Translations under genes and position numbers: made by a program
From: Candidatus Nitrosocaldaceae archaeon
GTDB taxonomy: Archaea; Thermoproteota; Nitrososphaeria; Nitrososphaerales; Nitrosocaldaceae
Length of the DNA stretch: 64,000 nt
NCBI GenBank assembly: GCA_026002835.1
Contig: BPGC01000008.1
Location: 1 to 64,000, forward strand
Reading direction: 5' to 3'
Shown here: one piece after another, positions 1 through 9,280 of the stretch
Layout: each line of letters starts with the position of its first letter
How positions within the stretch are numbered: the first letter of the stretch is position 1
Notes under the pieces: generated by a model
Seen by the model: only the letters and a program-made list of their open reading frames with translations
Told to the model about the DNA's origin: nothing
Database searches by the model: none

Positions 1-85
1 ACATCTATAATGCAATACCATATTTTATCATACTATGAAACTATCTTATAATGTAAAGTATTATAATAATAACTAAAAGATTAGA

Positions 86-188
86 CGCCGGGGGTGGGAT
101 TTGAACCCACGAGTCACAAGGACATCAGCTATCTAGCCCTATTAGTACATCTCGAGGCTGACGGATTACCTGGCTATCCTACCCCGGC
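86..188 (-). tRNA. tRNA-Ser(CGA) with an intron
   Basis: Read on the minus strand this folds as a class II tRNA: a 7-bp acceptor stem (GCCGGGG/CCCCGGC), D arm, anticodon stem TCAGC/GCTGA, a 14-nt variable region with a GTC/GAC stem, a GTGGG/CCCAC T arm and a G discriminator. The anticodon loop carries CGA after T33, hence serine. The loop is too long; removing about 20 nt at 131-150 (after position 37, the canonical archaeal intron site) restores a 7-nt loop. CCA is not encoded. The long variable region excludes most other identities; Leu is excluded by the anticodon. Confidence 0.93.
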
Positions 189-327
189 TCTATCTAAACT
201 TTATCAATTATGAATATAAGTCTATAAAATTGATGTCATATATAGTATAATGATTCATCATCATTATAATTCAATTAGGTATTCTAAATAGTAAAACGTA
301 AATTCATTTATATAGTATATTAATGCT

Positions 328-1356
328 ATGGGATTAGATCTAAAACCGTTAGTAGAAGCAAAAGAGATAAAATTGGAAGAATTATCAAATAAGATAATTG
401 CTATAGATGCTTATAATGCAATATATCAATTCTTAGCAATAATTAGAGGACAGCAAGGAGAACATCTAATGGATCGTTCTGGAAATATAACTAGTCATTT
501 AAGTGGATTATTCTATAGAAATGTCAATCTATTGATTATGAACATAAAGTTGGTTTATGTATTTGATGGTATACCACCATCATTAAAATTTATGGAGATA
601 GAGAGGAGGAGAAAGATAAAGGAAGAAGCAGCAATAAAATATCAAGAAGCATTAAAGGAAGGAAGGGTTGATGATGCTAAAAAGTATGCACAGATGACAT
701 CAGTTATCAAAGATTATATGGTCGATGATGCTAAAAAACTACTAGATTTATTAGGTATACCATGGATAGATGCTCCTTCTGAAGGTGAAGCAACAGCTGC
801 ATATCTAACTAGAAATAATATAGCATATGCATCTGCTAGTCAAGATTACGATTCATTACTATTTGGAGCAAAGAGATTAGTTAGAAATCTAACCATAAGT
901 GGAAGAAGAAAATTACCTAGAAAACAGATCTATGTTGATGTAGAACCAGAACTTATCATATTAGATGAGGTATTAAATAAATTAGAAATAACTAGAGAGA
1001 TGTTAGTTGATATAGGAATACTTATAGGAACAGATTTCAATCCAGATGGGTTCAAAGGTATAGGACCAAAGAAAGCGCTTAAATTGATCAAAGAGTATAA
1101 GAGATTGGAAGATATTCCATTGGAAGATATACAACAAGAATTGAAAGAGGTTGATTATCAAACCATAAGAAAGATATTCTTAGAGCCAGAGGTCAAGAGT
1201 ATAGATAAATTAGAGTTTAAAGATCCTAATTATGATGCAATAATAGAGTTTCTATGCAAGGAGCATGACTTTTCATATGATAGAGTTAATACAGCATTAA
1301 ACAAATTAAAAGAGGCTAGTAAGAAGAAGAATGAAACTTTAGAGAGATGGTTCTAA
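328..1356 (+). CDS. fen: Flap endonuclease 1 (FEN-1)
   Basis: Structure-specific 5'-flap endonuclease that trims Okazaki fragments and acts in base-excision repair with the PCNA clamp. The 342-residue length is normal for archaeal FEN-1. The XPG N and I domains are complete. Visible metal-binding acids are D27, D80, E152 and E154 (SEGEA motif) and D173/D175 (SQDYD motif), followed by the helix-hairpin-helix region around [11 protein letters not shown]. The C-terminus ends in an ETLERWF peptide, a PIP-box-like PCNA-docking tail. The ATG start gives the canonical MGLDL N-terminus that the family uses in the active site. Its stop overlaps by 4 nt the stop of the convergent nuclease gene. Confidence 0.97.
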   Translation: MGLDLKPLVEAKEIKLEELSNKIIAIDAYNAIYQFLAIIRGQQGEHLMDRSGNITSHLSGLFYRNVNLLIMNIKLVYVFDGIPPSLKFMEIERRRKIKEEAAIKYQEALKEGRVDDAKKYAQMTSVIKDYMVDDAKKLLDLLGIPWIDAPSEGEATAAYLTRNNIAYASASQDYDSLLFGAKRLVRNLTISGRRKLPRKQIYVDVEPELIILDEVLNKLEITREMLVDIGILIGTDFNPDGFKGIGPKKALKLIKEYKRLEDIPLEDIQQELKEVDYQTIRKIFLEPEVKSIDKLEFKDPNYDAIIEFLCKEHDFSYDRVNTALNKLKEASKKKNETLERWF

Positions 1357-1850
1357 CAATAATCTTTTGCCCATTCTTCATAAGCAAACTCACTAAAACA
1401 GAATCTAGCATCGATACTAGCAAGAGCATTATTTACTAATTCAGCATTAAGAATTTTATCATTACAATAAACTTTCGCTATTATCCTACCATAGCTTCCT
1501 TCTAGTTGATTATCATCCTCATCTATCAATACTCTAGAACCAATTGGACATAACTTAGATGTAAACTCTTTTGCTTCTTCATATAATGGTTCATATCTTT
1601 CTGGAGTATCAACTAATGCTAATCTTATTCTAATAATTTCGTTATTATAATTAACATCTATTGTATCTCCATCAATTACTCTTACTACAGTAGCATAGAA
1701 ACATGCAGCTGAACCTTTACATAAATTAGATTCACTATTCATTTCATTAGAATAATAATATATTAGCAAAAGCGGAATTATAAATAAGAATAACAAATAT
1801 TTAATTTGCAAACCTTCTTCTCTTCTCCTCCTTCCTTTTTTCAGCATCAA
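1353..1850 (-). CDS. Membrane-anchored staphylococcal-nuclease-like (TNase) protein
   Basis: An SNase-fold (OB) nuclease behind one N-terminal membrane helix (about residues 17-33), so probably exported and tethered outside the cell. Residues matching the SNase catalytic set are visible: R76 and D81/E84 in the RLALVDTPE stretch and R122 in [10 protein letters not shown], with the DGDTI loop at 60-64. Four cysteines in the C-terminal part (Cys101, Cys129 and two near the end) could form disulphides. The ATG start used here lies 50 nt inside the upstream thyX gene; a TTG at codon 14 would shorten the overlap and still keep the membrane helix. Probably co-transcribed with thyX. Substrate (DNA or RNA) cannot be told. 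Confidence 0.85.
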   Translation of the reverse strand: MMLKKGRRRREEGLQIKYLLFLFIIPLLLIYYYSNEMNSESNLCKGSAACFYATVVRVIDGDTIDVNYNNEIIRIRLALVDTPERYEPLYEEAKEFTSKLCPIGSRVLIDEDDNQLEGSYGRIIAKVYCNDKILNAELVNNALASIDARFCFSEFAYEEWAKDYC

Positions 1851-3399
1851 TCCTAGTTAATCTATAATTTTTTAGATCTACAAACATGTTTGCTACTAGA
1901 TTTTTATGAACATTGCTAATCTGCTTATACATCTCTTGAGCAACTCTTCTATAGTAAGGATGTCCTTGTTTTGATGTTCTTAACTCTATAAGATGGTAAG
2001 CCTCTCTTAAATTCATCTTAATAAAATATGGATATCTATAAGCAAACGATACTGGATACTGAGCATAATATTGATTATCTTTAGCTATTGCCTCGTAAGC
2101 TTTTTTACTATAATCCATACATTCTTTAAACTCTTTACTTGCATCTATAGCGTTAAACTCTTCTGGCATCTCATAACCTAATTTTGTAGTTAGCAATTGC
2201 CTTTCAAGCGTTAATATTCTATGTCTATGCAAATCTCTGAATATTCCATAATTTGTTAATAGATCGAATGTATAATATGCCATCTCAAATGCTCTGCCTA
2301 CTCTATGCCTTCTATTCTTTCTATGTTTAGTATATGCATTAATTATCTCTATTCTCTCTTCTTCTTTTAGTTCTCTAGCAATTCTCATCATCTGATTCAA
2401 TGAGTGTCCATCTGCATATTGATAAAGTATTGCAGCAGTTATCTTTATCTCAGCATCCTTATCATACTCAACTAACTTAACTTCTCTTTCCTCTATATTC
2501 TCATCTATATACTTTTTAGTTACAGCTTTACATTCATCTCTTGTATTCTTTATATATTCTTGTAACTCTAAACCATATCTGCTATTAATCCTCTTAAAGA
2601 ATGCTGGGAGGAATCTATTTAATTCATCATACAACATATCTGCTATCTTCCTCTCCTCGCCTAACTCTGAGGCATATAATATTGATAATAGATATTCAAA
2701 CGATCTAGCATTACCAGCTATTGCCAAGTTAGTTAAAGTACTTGCTGGAAGTAAGAAACGGAGGATATCTAATGCACTTGCTCTTATGCTAGCATTATAC
2801 GCTCTCTCTGCTGCTCTTATATCTTCTTGATCTTTAAGACGATCAAATGGAACTTCTTCATTAGTATGGCTATCTTTAAATTTCATACTTTCTATAGGTT
2901 CTATACATTTTATATAATCTATCATAGGTTCTATCAATTTTGAATATATCTCGAATGCTAAATTACATGCTTCTTCATATTCTTTATATTTCTCTAATAT
3001 ATCATCAATATAATACTTCCATCTACCATTAACCTTCTGATCAAATCTAACATATCTAGTAGATTTCTCTAGGTATGATAAACCTATCCTTCTATCCTCG
3101 ATAGTTTTAACTGCTATATTCGATATATCTTCTATTGCTACTTGTACTAATCCTAACTCTGCTACAGAGTCATCCCCATACTCTATCAATACTTTGTTAT
3201 AGAACTCTTCCCCTCTACTAGGATTGTTCAAGAACTCATCTAGAAATATCCTTCTCATACTTTTAGTAGATCTGCTATATCTACTCATTAATGCTCCTCT
3301 ATCTACTTGTCTGGGAGTAGTTATTATGAATACTTGTTTATCTAGATTAGAAAAGTGTTCTTTCAATACTTCTTTCTCTTTATCAGTAAACAATTCCAT
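1801..3399 (-). CDS. thyX: Double-length flavin-dependent thymidylate synthase-like protein (ThyX family)
   Basis: ThyX makes dTMP from dUMP with FAD and methylene-folate. At 532 residues this is about twice the usual ThyX (about 220-250). Two related segments are visible: an N-terminal one with GDDSVAELG and SYLEKSTRY, and a C-terminal one with a degenerate form of the RHRxxS motif ([13 protein letters not shown]) followed by GYEMPEE. Long ThyX-related proteins of this kind are known from archaea and some bacteria. Because the signature serine is absent, catalytic competence is inferred, not shown. The gene begins about 36 nt after the 5S gene on the same strand and overlaps the downstream nuclease gene by 50 nt. 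Confidence 0.85.
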   Translation of the reverse strand: MELFTDKEKEVLKEHFSNLDKQVFIITTPRQVDRGALMSRYSRSTKSMRRIFLDEFLNNPSRGEEFYNKVLIEYGDDSVAELGLVQVAIEDISNIAVKTIEDRRIGLSYLEKSTRYVRFDQKVNGRWKYYIDDILEKYKEYEEACNLAFEIYSKLIEPMIDYIKCIEPIESMKFKDSHTNEEVPFDRLKDQEDIRAAERAYNASIRASALDILRFLLPASTLTNLAIAGNARSFEYLLSILYASELGEERKIADMLYDELNRFLPAFFKRINSRYGLELQEYIKNTRDECKAVTKKYIDENIEEREVKLVEYDKDAEIKITAAILYQYADGHSLNQMMRIARELKEEERIEIINAYTKHRKNRRHRVGRAFEMAYYTFDLLTNYGIFRDLHRHRILTLERQLLTTKLGYEMPEEFNAIDASKEFKECMDYSKKAYEAIAKDNQYYAQYPVSFAYRYPYFIKMNLREAYHLIELRTSKQGHPYYRRVAQEMYKQISNVHKNLVANMFVDLKNYRLTRIDAEKRKEEKRRRFAN

Positions 3400-3438
3400 A
3401 TGACATGATCGTTCAATAACACTCTTATAATTTAATGG

Positions 3439-3553
3439 GTACCGGCACTGCCGCTTCGCAAGTGCTTCCGCACCTTACTAACACGGCAGCGACGATAGGT
3501 TTGACTTCTGGGTTCGGAATGGGACCAGGTCGAACCCCATCGCTATGGCCGGC
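3439..3553 (-). rRNA. rrf: 5S ribosomal RNA
   Basis: The minus strand carries a full 5S rRNA: a 5' GCCGGCCATAGC end pairing with the 3' GCCGGT end (helix I), the conserved CCCATTCCGAACCC box and the AAGTCAAACC region. It is GC-rich against AT-rich flanks. It lies about 6.8 kb from the 23S gene with many genes between, so it is a separate transcription unit, as usual in Nitrososphaerota. Exact mature ends may shift by a few bases. Confidence 0.95.
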
Positions 3554-3687
3554 TATAAATAACTACTAATTATACCTAAATTAATCTTACTATATACAAG
3601 AACCTTTTATCTATTATAATATTTTTAATATATAACTATAATTTCAGTTTTCTAACCATAATAGCGATAGTATGATTTAATTATTAG

Positions 3688-4119
3688 ATGTTATATTATT
3701 ATAATATGGAAAAATCATTAGTAGATGATTTAAAGAGATTCCTACCATTAGAAGCTAGAGAGTCAGAAGAGTATATACAATTAGCACAGACATGTCCAGC
3801 AGCACTTCCTAGAATAATATTCAAGGTATTATTATATGATTCAATATTACATTCTGAGATAATAAATGATCTTATATTGTTACTTAATAGTAGTAACATA
3901 GACTCTGCATATAAAGAGTGTATAAGTTATATCAAGAATAATATAGATAGAATTATAGAGAATGTTAAAGAAGAAGAGCAAGCCTTAAAAACATTAGAGA
4001 GTAAGATATTAAAGAATACTGATAATCATTTACTAGAGGCATTAATGAGATACATTTGTGATGATGAAGAAAGTCACATAAAATTGTTAAAGGCCTTGAT
4101 AAAAGAGTCTAATGTCTGA
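3688..4119 (+). CDS. Ferritin-like helical protein
   Basis: A 143-residue, wholly helical small protein. Spaced acidic and histidine residues resemble a ferritin-like four-helix carboxylate protein: EARESEEY near the N-terminus, a DSILHSE stretch in the second helix, KEEEQAL in the third and DDEESHIKLL in the fourth. Such a pattern would suit an iron or di-metal site, so a role in metal or oxidative-stress handling is possible, but the exact ligands cannot be fixed by eye. The start may be the ATG at 3706 (codon 7), which removes a poor tyrosine-rich leader. The 3' end overlaps the convergent SDR gene by 11 nt. Confidence 0.6.
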   Translation: MLYYYNMEKSLVDDLKRFLPLEARESEEYIQLAQTCPAALPRIIFKVLLYDSILHSEIINDLILLLNSSNIDSAYKECISYIKNNIDRIIENVKEEEQALKTLESKILKNTDNHLLEALMRYICDDEESHIKLLKALIKESNV

Positions 4120-4873
4120 ACTCACCGCCATCTACAACTATAGTCTGACCTGTAATATAACTAGAGTTATCTGATACTAAGAATCTAGCTGTCTTTGCGA
4201 CTTCTTCAGGTCTGCCAAACCTTCTTAACGGTATTTTAGAAGAAAGTATTTCGATATCCTTATTATCATAATTCTTCAAGTTTGCTTCAGTTGCTATACT
4301 GCCTAATGCTAATGCATTGATATATACCTCTGGAGCTAATACTGGTGCTAGTGATTTAACGAGTGATATAATACCAGCTTTTGCTAATGTAAACGCTAAG
4401 CCTATATGATCCCCATATATGCCAGGAGTAGAACTTGTTAATAATATCTTTCCATATCCATTATTCTTCATATCTTTTGCAAATGCTCTAATACAATTAT
4501 AAGATCCTTTAAGATCCACATTGAATGGCTTATCTAACATTTCGCTATCTAAACTTAATGGATCCGCAAACCATATATGCTTCTCTGCTGGATAACCAGC
4601 ATATGCTACAATTATATCTAGTCTATTAAAATTATTATATATAATATCCTTTATCATTAATATATCATCATAATTTGATACATCAGCTTTTGCAATAATA
4701 ACTTTAGATCCATATTCTTCAACTTTAGATCTTATACTATTTAACTTTGCTTTATTATTATAGTATTGTAATACTAAGCCTTTTACTCCCTCTTTAGCAA
4801 ACTCTAATGCTGTGGCAATTCCAATATCACTGCTAGCTCCAGTTATCAATGCAACCTTATTATTTAGACTCAT
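4109..4873 (-). CDS. Short-chain dehydrogenase/reductase-like protein lacking the catalytic Tyr
   Basis: A classical-length SDR (254 aa) with a Rossmann TGASSDIG motif (11-18, normally TGxxxGIG), an acidic-to-NADP region, N118, the serine pair at 147-148 and the C-terminal DGG end. The active-site YxxxK is FxxxK here (F161, K165), so the proton-donating tyrosine is missing although the lysine remains. The protein may bind NAD(P) without ordinary SDR chemistry, or use another residue. It overlaps the upstream pterin dehydratase gene by 4 nt (ATGA type), which suggests one operon and possibly a pterin-related role. Family assignment is firm; the reaction is unknown. Confidence 0.85.
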   Translation of the reverse strand: MSLNNKVALITGASSDIGIATALEFAKEGVKGLVLQYYNNKAKLNSIRSKVEEYGSKVIIAKADVSNYDDILMIKDIIYNNFNRLDIIVAYAGYPAEKHIWFADPLSLDSEMLDKPFNVDLKGSYNCIRAFAKDMKNNGYGKILLTSSTPGIYGDHIGLAFTLAKAGIISLVKSLAPVLAPEVYINALALGSIATEANLKNYDNKDIEILSSKIPLRRFGRPEEVAKTARFLVSDNSSYITGQTIVVDGGEFRH

Positions 4874-5154
4874 ACCTTTTCTTCTATCTTCTTTGCTAGC
4901 ATTATATCAAAGTTGCTTATTCCATTTATATCATGTGTAATTAATTCTATTCTAACTTTATTATAGACATTGAACCATTCTGGATGATGATTCATCTTTT
5001 CTGCTTCTAATGCTACTCTAGTCATGAATCCAAATGCTTGATTAAAATCTTTAAATTTGAATTCTTTGCTCAATTTGCCATTAATTATCTCCCAACCTTT
5101 TAATTCTGATAATTCCTTATCTATCTCGCCTTTAGATAATCTTCTATATTCCAT
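4870..5154 (-). CDS. Pterin-4a-carbinolamine dehydratase (PCD/DCoH family)
   Basis: A 94-residue PCD-fold protein that would dehydrate 4a-hydroxytetrahydropterin formed by aromatic amino-acid hydroxylases. The family signature is intact: EKMNHHPEW, then the tyrosine of FNVY, then THD about ten residues on. No aromatic amino-acid hydroxylase is visible in the window, so the in vivo pterin is unclear; archaeal members may act on other pterins. First gene of a two-gene unit with the SDR-like gene, overlapping it by 4 nt. Confidence 0.9.
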   Translation of the reverse strand: MEYRRLSKGEIDKELSELKGWEIINGKLSKEFKFKDFNQAFGFMTRVALEAEKMNHHPEWFNVYNKVRIELITHDINGISNFDIMLAKKIEEKV

Positions 5155-5294
5155 AGTTGATAGTTATAATCTTTGATAGTTAAATGTTATCTTTTAAAAT
5201 ATGAAAGTATACTATAAAGGGTACTAAATTTAAATTATCTCTTATTTAAGTAAATTAACACTTATATTAGCCACAAAAGGAATAATATCTATAG

Positions 5295-6518
5295 ATGCTA
5301 GAATACATATACTATCTAATTGATATATTGCTAGATTTATTAAAAACTTTTACTGAATTGTATATAATTCTGATAAATAATATATATCTAGATCCTGTAG
5401 GGAATTATATTACCAAAGGAATAATGTTTAGTGCATACTTCGTTTGGAGTGTATTCTCTGCATATTATATGATAGGACTTTTTGCATATAAAAGATATAA
5501 ACCATTAAAAGATACATTTAAAACTCATGCAGAATTGGTTATAGTTACTGTAGGAAACAACAATATTAAAGATAGTTTAATCGAAGCCATAGAAGAGAAC
5601 AGTAAATTTGGCAGTATTAACATACTTATAGAAGAAGATGCAGAATTGATAGATTATATAAGAAATATGAATGTTAACATAATTGAAGTTCCTAAAATGT
5701 ATAGAAATGACCTTATAGGTAAAGGAAGAGCCTTGAACTATTTTGCAGAGAATATAGCAGAAGATAATAAATGGTATATATTTCTAGATGATGATAATAT
5801 ACTGCTAAATGATGATATATTCTATGAGATAAATATTTATGATAGATTGGGTTATGTTGCAGCAAATCCTATATTAGTACCAAGAATAAGCAATTCTAAG
5901 ATAACATATATCATGGATTGGATTAGATATTTTGATGATCTACTAGTATTTAGAACATTTACCGGATTGTTAAAGAGGCCGTTGATAGGATTACATGGAG
6001 AGATGTTAACCGTTAAAGGTAAAGTGCTAAGAGAGATAGGTTTTAAAGATAAAACATTAACTGAAGACTTTAGGTTTGGATGTGAATTAGTTAGAAAAGG
6101 ATATAAGACATGGCAGAGTAATACTAAAGTAAGCATATTATCTCCAAATAATATTGGAGATCTTTATAAACAGAGAGGAAGATGGTTTAGCGGTTTAATA
6201 CATGATGTTAGTACAAGCGTTCCATTGATGAGGATAATAGTATTGACAAGATTGATATCATGGATATTGGGTATATTTGGAAGTTGGGTATTTGCAATAT
6301 TATGGATATTATTTGAACCATTCTGGTATACTATAGTTGGAGGAGTATTGTATTGGTATATTTATGCATATGGAGTAAAAAGAGTAGGAGATTGGAAGTT
6401 CTTATTTCTAATACCAATATATGGAATATTAGAATCTTCGTCATGGATAAAGGGAGTTGGGTGTAAAGAGTTTGTAGTAATAGATAAGAACCATATTAAA
6501 TTAGATGTTAGAACTTAA
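5295..6518 (+). CDS. Membrane glycosyltransferase, GT2 family (processive type)
   Basis: A 407-residue GT-A glycosyltransferase with an N-terminal membrane segment (about 45-63) and two or three C-terminal membrane helices (about 310-370). The GT2 motifs occur in order: FLDDDN (metal/nucleotide-sugar DxD), a TEDF motif supplying the catalytic base, and QRGRW, which is typical of processive or lipid-linked enzymes such as cellulose/hyaluronan synthases and egghead-like proteins. It probably adds sugars to a lipid or surface polymer on the cytoplasmic face. The acceptor is unknown. It converges with, and overlaps by 18 nt, the gene for a secreted protein. Confidence 0.85.
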   Translation: MLEYIYYLIDILLDLLKTFTELYIILINNIYLDPVGNYITKGIMFSAYFVWSVFSAYYMIGLFAYKRYKPLKDTFKTHAELVIVTVGNNNIKDSLIEAIEENSKFGSINILIEEDAELIDYIRNMNVNIIEVPKMYRNDLIGKGRALNYFAENIAEDNKWYIFLDDDNILLNDDIFYEINIYDRLGYVAANPILVPRISNSKITYIMDWIRYFDDLLVFRTFTGLLKRPLIGLHGEMLTVKGKVLREIGFKDKTLTEDFRFGCELVRKGYKTWQSNTKVSILSPNNIGDLYKQRGRWFSGLIHDVSTSVPLMRIIVLTRLISWILGIFGSWVFAILWILFEPFWYTIVGGVLYWYIYAYGVKRVGDWKFLFLIPIYGILESSSWIKGVGCKEFVVIDKNHIKLDVRT

Positions 6519-7178
6519 ATATGCTTCTTTTATAATTATTTTATTATTACTAATATCTATGCTCTCGTTACTGATCTTATGTGATACAATTGCTAGATGC
6601 ATATTATCATCTAGTCTTATAAAATTGGTATGCCATACAAGTATATCATTAACATAAAATAATATATCACTTGTACCTTTATTATAGACTGCTTTTAAGA
6701 TATATTCTTCGTTATTACTAACGTATAGTATAGGTTTCCATATAAAAAAGCCATCTATCTCTGGAGATTGTATATATGCATATAATATATTATCGTTCTC
6801 TGGTAATACAAATCCAAATTCATGCTTATCATACGTTACTGTATTACTAGTAGCAAAGATAGCAAACTCATCCTTTGGATTGTTTGAATATTCATTGATT
6901 ATGAATGATACATTAGCATATAATTCAAATGTGTTACCTCTTATACTTACTATAGATATAGCATCTTGATACATATCTGTTCTATTACTACCAGTAAATA
7001 CTACAGTATTATCTTTTATAATGGGCAGACTACCATTAGTATTATACCAATTAAATTTAGGATCATATCTGGTAGTATCTAGTATTATGCCATTGTTAGA
7101 AGCATTTGTATTATAATACGATAGAATAGGTAATAATACTCCTATTACTAAAAGGTTCATTACTACTATCCTATTCAT
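6501..7178 (-). CDS. Secreted beta-rich protein, possibly lectin/laminin-G-like
   Basis: 225 residues beginning with a signal-type hydrophobic helix (about 3-22), followed by a beta-rich body with many Asn/Thr/Ser and several N-glycosylation sequons. Stretches such as FYVNDILVWHTNF and the FGFVLPENDN region recall the concanavalin-A-like (LamG) sandwich that binds or trims glycans, but no catalytic motif is recognised. It lies tail-to-tail with the membrane glycosyltransferase. Export is well supported; the fold is a guess. Confidence 0.6.
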   Translation of the reverse strand: MNRIVVMNLLVIGVLLPILSYYNTNASNNGIILDTTRYDPKFNWYNTNGSLPIIKDNTVVFTGSNRTDMYQDAISIVSIRGNTFELYANVSFIINEYSNNPKDEFAIFATSNTVTYDKHEFGFVLPENDNILYAYIQSPEIDGFFIWKPILYVSNNEEYILKAVYNKGTSDILFYVNDILVWHTNFIRLDDNMHLAIVSHKISNESIDISNNKIIIKEAYLSSNI

Positions 7179-7308
7179 ACACTATATACTATCAACTATT
7201 AATTATAATATTTGTCATTTTTAATTATAACATTTTTATCTTTATTATGGATTTTATAATATTTATTATCTTAATTTGGATATTAAAAGCTTATTAATAC
7301 CATAAATA

Positions 7309-8227
7309 TTGCTTTGTGGATCAATTATAACATATTATTATCATTACAATATCTCATTATCTATACTTTCTCTTTTATACCATCCTAACTAACATATTGT
7401 ATATCCATACCTTTGCTCTTAACTCTTTAACTATACCATTCATACTATTAGATAAACAATACTCATTAAATAATCTCTTAAATGTAGAGAATACTGATTC
7501 TACTATCCATCTCTTACCATATACTTAGACCATTCTTTATATCCTAATTGCTTAATACATCTAACATTCTCATTCCTAATATTACTAATACTATCATCTC
7601 TAGCATTCATTCTAGGTTTAATAATAGCCTCTATACCATTATCCTCTAATAACTTGTATAATGCTATATTATCATAAGCTCCATCAGCATATATCTTATC
7701 TATATTATTATCCTTTAACATATCTAATGCTGCTTTCATGAATATCATCATTAGTAATCCTCATATCTATTTAGTTTTAACATTAATAGCAAAATGTATC
7801 TTTATGTAATGCTTCTTTATACCATGCTTTCTAGCATATATGATTTATGAACTTTAGAGATGAGTCTAATGATATGCTTATATTATCATTCTTTATATCT
7901 AACTTCTTATAATCGATCTTCATGAGCCTCTTCCTTATCTCTGAATAGTCTACTAGTTTAAGTTCTGGTATTAATATATTTAATGCTAAAACCTTCTATT
8001 ATCTGATATATCTAACATATATCTTATTATTGCTAAGAATTGTGCATAATTATTAGTAATCTTATATGGTCTTCCTAATTCATTAGTGCTAGCTCTTGCT
8101 CATAATTATCAACAAAATCTAATGATAATAATATCTCTCCCCTTTTTATTAATCTCTCATCTATATTATATGCTAATATCATTATTATTTGTTGTTAGGA
8201 TCAATAAAGATATTAGTCTACAAAGCA
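7309..8227 (-). mobile_element. IS5-type insertion sequence, copy A (decayed)
   Basis: The element runs from an outer end TTGCTTTGTGGATCAAT to an inner end whose inward reading is TGCTTTGTAGACTAAT. These are imperfect terminal inverted repeats matching at most of the first 17 positions. Its one gene is a broken DDE transposase on the minus strand. The 5-base flanks (AAATA outside, TAATT inside) do not match, so this copy has no clear target duplication, unlike copy B. Confidence 0.85.
7375..8182 (-). pseudogene. IS5-family transposase pseudogene, copy A
   Basis: Mirror image of copy B and identical to it over the stretches checked, including its frameshifts. Reading across frames gives the N-terminal YNIDERLIKRGEILLSLDF segment, a GRPYK linker, ELKPVDYSEIRKRLMK, the first DDE aspartate in ISLDSS, the second in YADGAYDN and the glutamate in WIVESVFSTFKRLF, ending in KVWIYNMLVRM. 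The longest open piece is 7503-7751. About six shifts in roughly 800 bases make it inactive as written. It could move only if transposase is supplied by an intact relative elsewhere. Confidence 0.88.
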
Positions 8228-8243
8228 TAATTGTAATACGGCT

Positions 8244-8406
8244 ATACATAGTTGATACATTAAATAAAGCTAGAAAAGAAGGTAAATCTAGGTATGATAA
8301 ATGCTAGCAGATATCCTTGGAAATATAAATAATAATTCCATGATAGCTTTTACATATATCTGATATAAGAATAAGGAGAGCTTCTGTTGGTGTTAGTTTA
8401 GAATAG
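8244..8406 (+). pseudogene. Remnant of a small winged-helix-like protein, left half of palindrome core
   Basis: Just inside IS copy A a reading frame runs VDTLNKARKEGKSRY and then, after a slip, continues as fragments like SDIR and TSVGVSLE. The same protein-like text appears in mirror image in the right half with different slips. The pattern (RSRYE-type helix, then TS-VSLERI helix) resembles archaeal winged-helix regulators. The start codon position reads ATA here, against ATG in the right half. Very tentative: the function call rests on a few residues reconstructed from both halves. Confidence 0.3.
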
Positions 8407-9099
8407 AATCTATTCTACTTATATTAGGTTTATAATTGTTCGTTTTGCAAATAGGTAGATTTAATCCTATAGTTCTAGAAACTGTTTCATACTGTTCAAC
8501 CTTTCAAAGGTTCTCGAGGTCAGTTGGGATGAATATCGTTCTCTTTGCAGAATCTATTATAATCTGGTGAGATAATCTGCTGGAGGTTTATCTTCTATCT
8601 CTGACATTTATCTTATCATGGCTATAAAAGTTATATTCCCCAAGTTACTAACTTTAGCCTCTTTTGTCTAAGGCTCGATCAAAAGCTATATTCTCTTCTA
8701 GATACTTCTGGTTAGGAAATATATGGTGTCTTGCTAACTCATTGGAATGCTACTCTTCTTAAGAAGAGTACCATTCCATGAGTTGTCTGCCCATTATTTC
8801 TTAACCAGAAGTATCTATAATAGAATATAGATAATGAACGGCCTTGCTGATTGTTAGTATACTTGGGGAATATAACTTTTATAGCCATGCTGTTATGTCG
8901 ATCTAGAAGTAATCCTTCACCTTAGATTTTCTCTTTTTAACATTTTCTAATAGACTCTGCAAATGGGAATTCGCTATTCTTCCTAACTGACCTCTAGAAT
9001 CTCTTTCTAAGGTTGTCAGTATGCAGTTTCTGAACTATGGATTAAATCTCCTATTTGCAAAACTAACAAGTATAAACCTAATTTAAGTAGATTATTTAG

Positions 9100-9264
9100 A
9101 TTCTTTCTAACCTAACTTATCTATAGAAGTTCTCCTTGTTCTTATATCAGATATATGTAAGCTATCTGGAATTATTTTTTAGGTATTTCCGAAGGATAGC
9201 TGCTAGCATTTGCTCATACCTAGATTTACCTTCTTTCTAGCTTTATCGATGTGTCAACTTGCAT
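9100..9264 (-). pseudogene. Remnant of a small winged-helix-like protein, right half of palindrome core
   Basis: On the minus strand an ATG at 9264 opens MQVDTSIKLERR and stops. A neighbouring frame gives EGKSRYEQMLAAILRKYL, then fragments SLHISDIRTRRTS. Combined with the mirror copy at 8244-8406 this looks like one small regulator-type gene damaged independently in both halves, or one sequence recorded with errors. The coding start lies about 16 bases inside the IS boundary. Function is not established. Confidence 0.3.
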
Positions 9265-9280
9265 AGCCTTATTACAATTA

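Larger units (their letters stand above)
8228..9280. repeat. Diverged palindromic core between the IS copies
   Basis: Left and right halves align as reverse complements with frequent one- to four-base gaps and substitutions. Well-conserved islands include the centre around CTTCTTAAGAAG, a GGCTATAAAAGTTATATTCC island (8620-8640 and its mate near 8870-8890), a TACTTCTGGTTA island near 8705 and 8810, and the GGTAAATCTAGGTATGA island at the edges. The difference from the perfect outer arms is abrupt at the IS ends. No intact gene is seen in it. Confidence 0.85.

Noticed and set aside
328..1356. A TATA box (TTTATATA at 307-314) for fen
   Set aside because: It is only about 17 bases from the ATG, which would put the start of transcription inside the gene; the true promoter is probably further upstream.
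8086..8307. Open frame antisense to the transposase, with its mirror at 9226-9423
   Set aside because: It is the complement of the transposase N-terminus extended into the core; its hydrophobic look comes from reading AT-rich coding sequence backwards.
8620..8900. Possible rolling-circle or replication-origin hairpin at the palindrome centre
   Set aside because: No initiator gene, no Orc1/Cdc6 gene and no ORB-like repeats nearby; the hairpin is explained by the inverted duplication.
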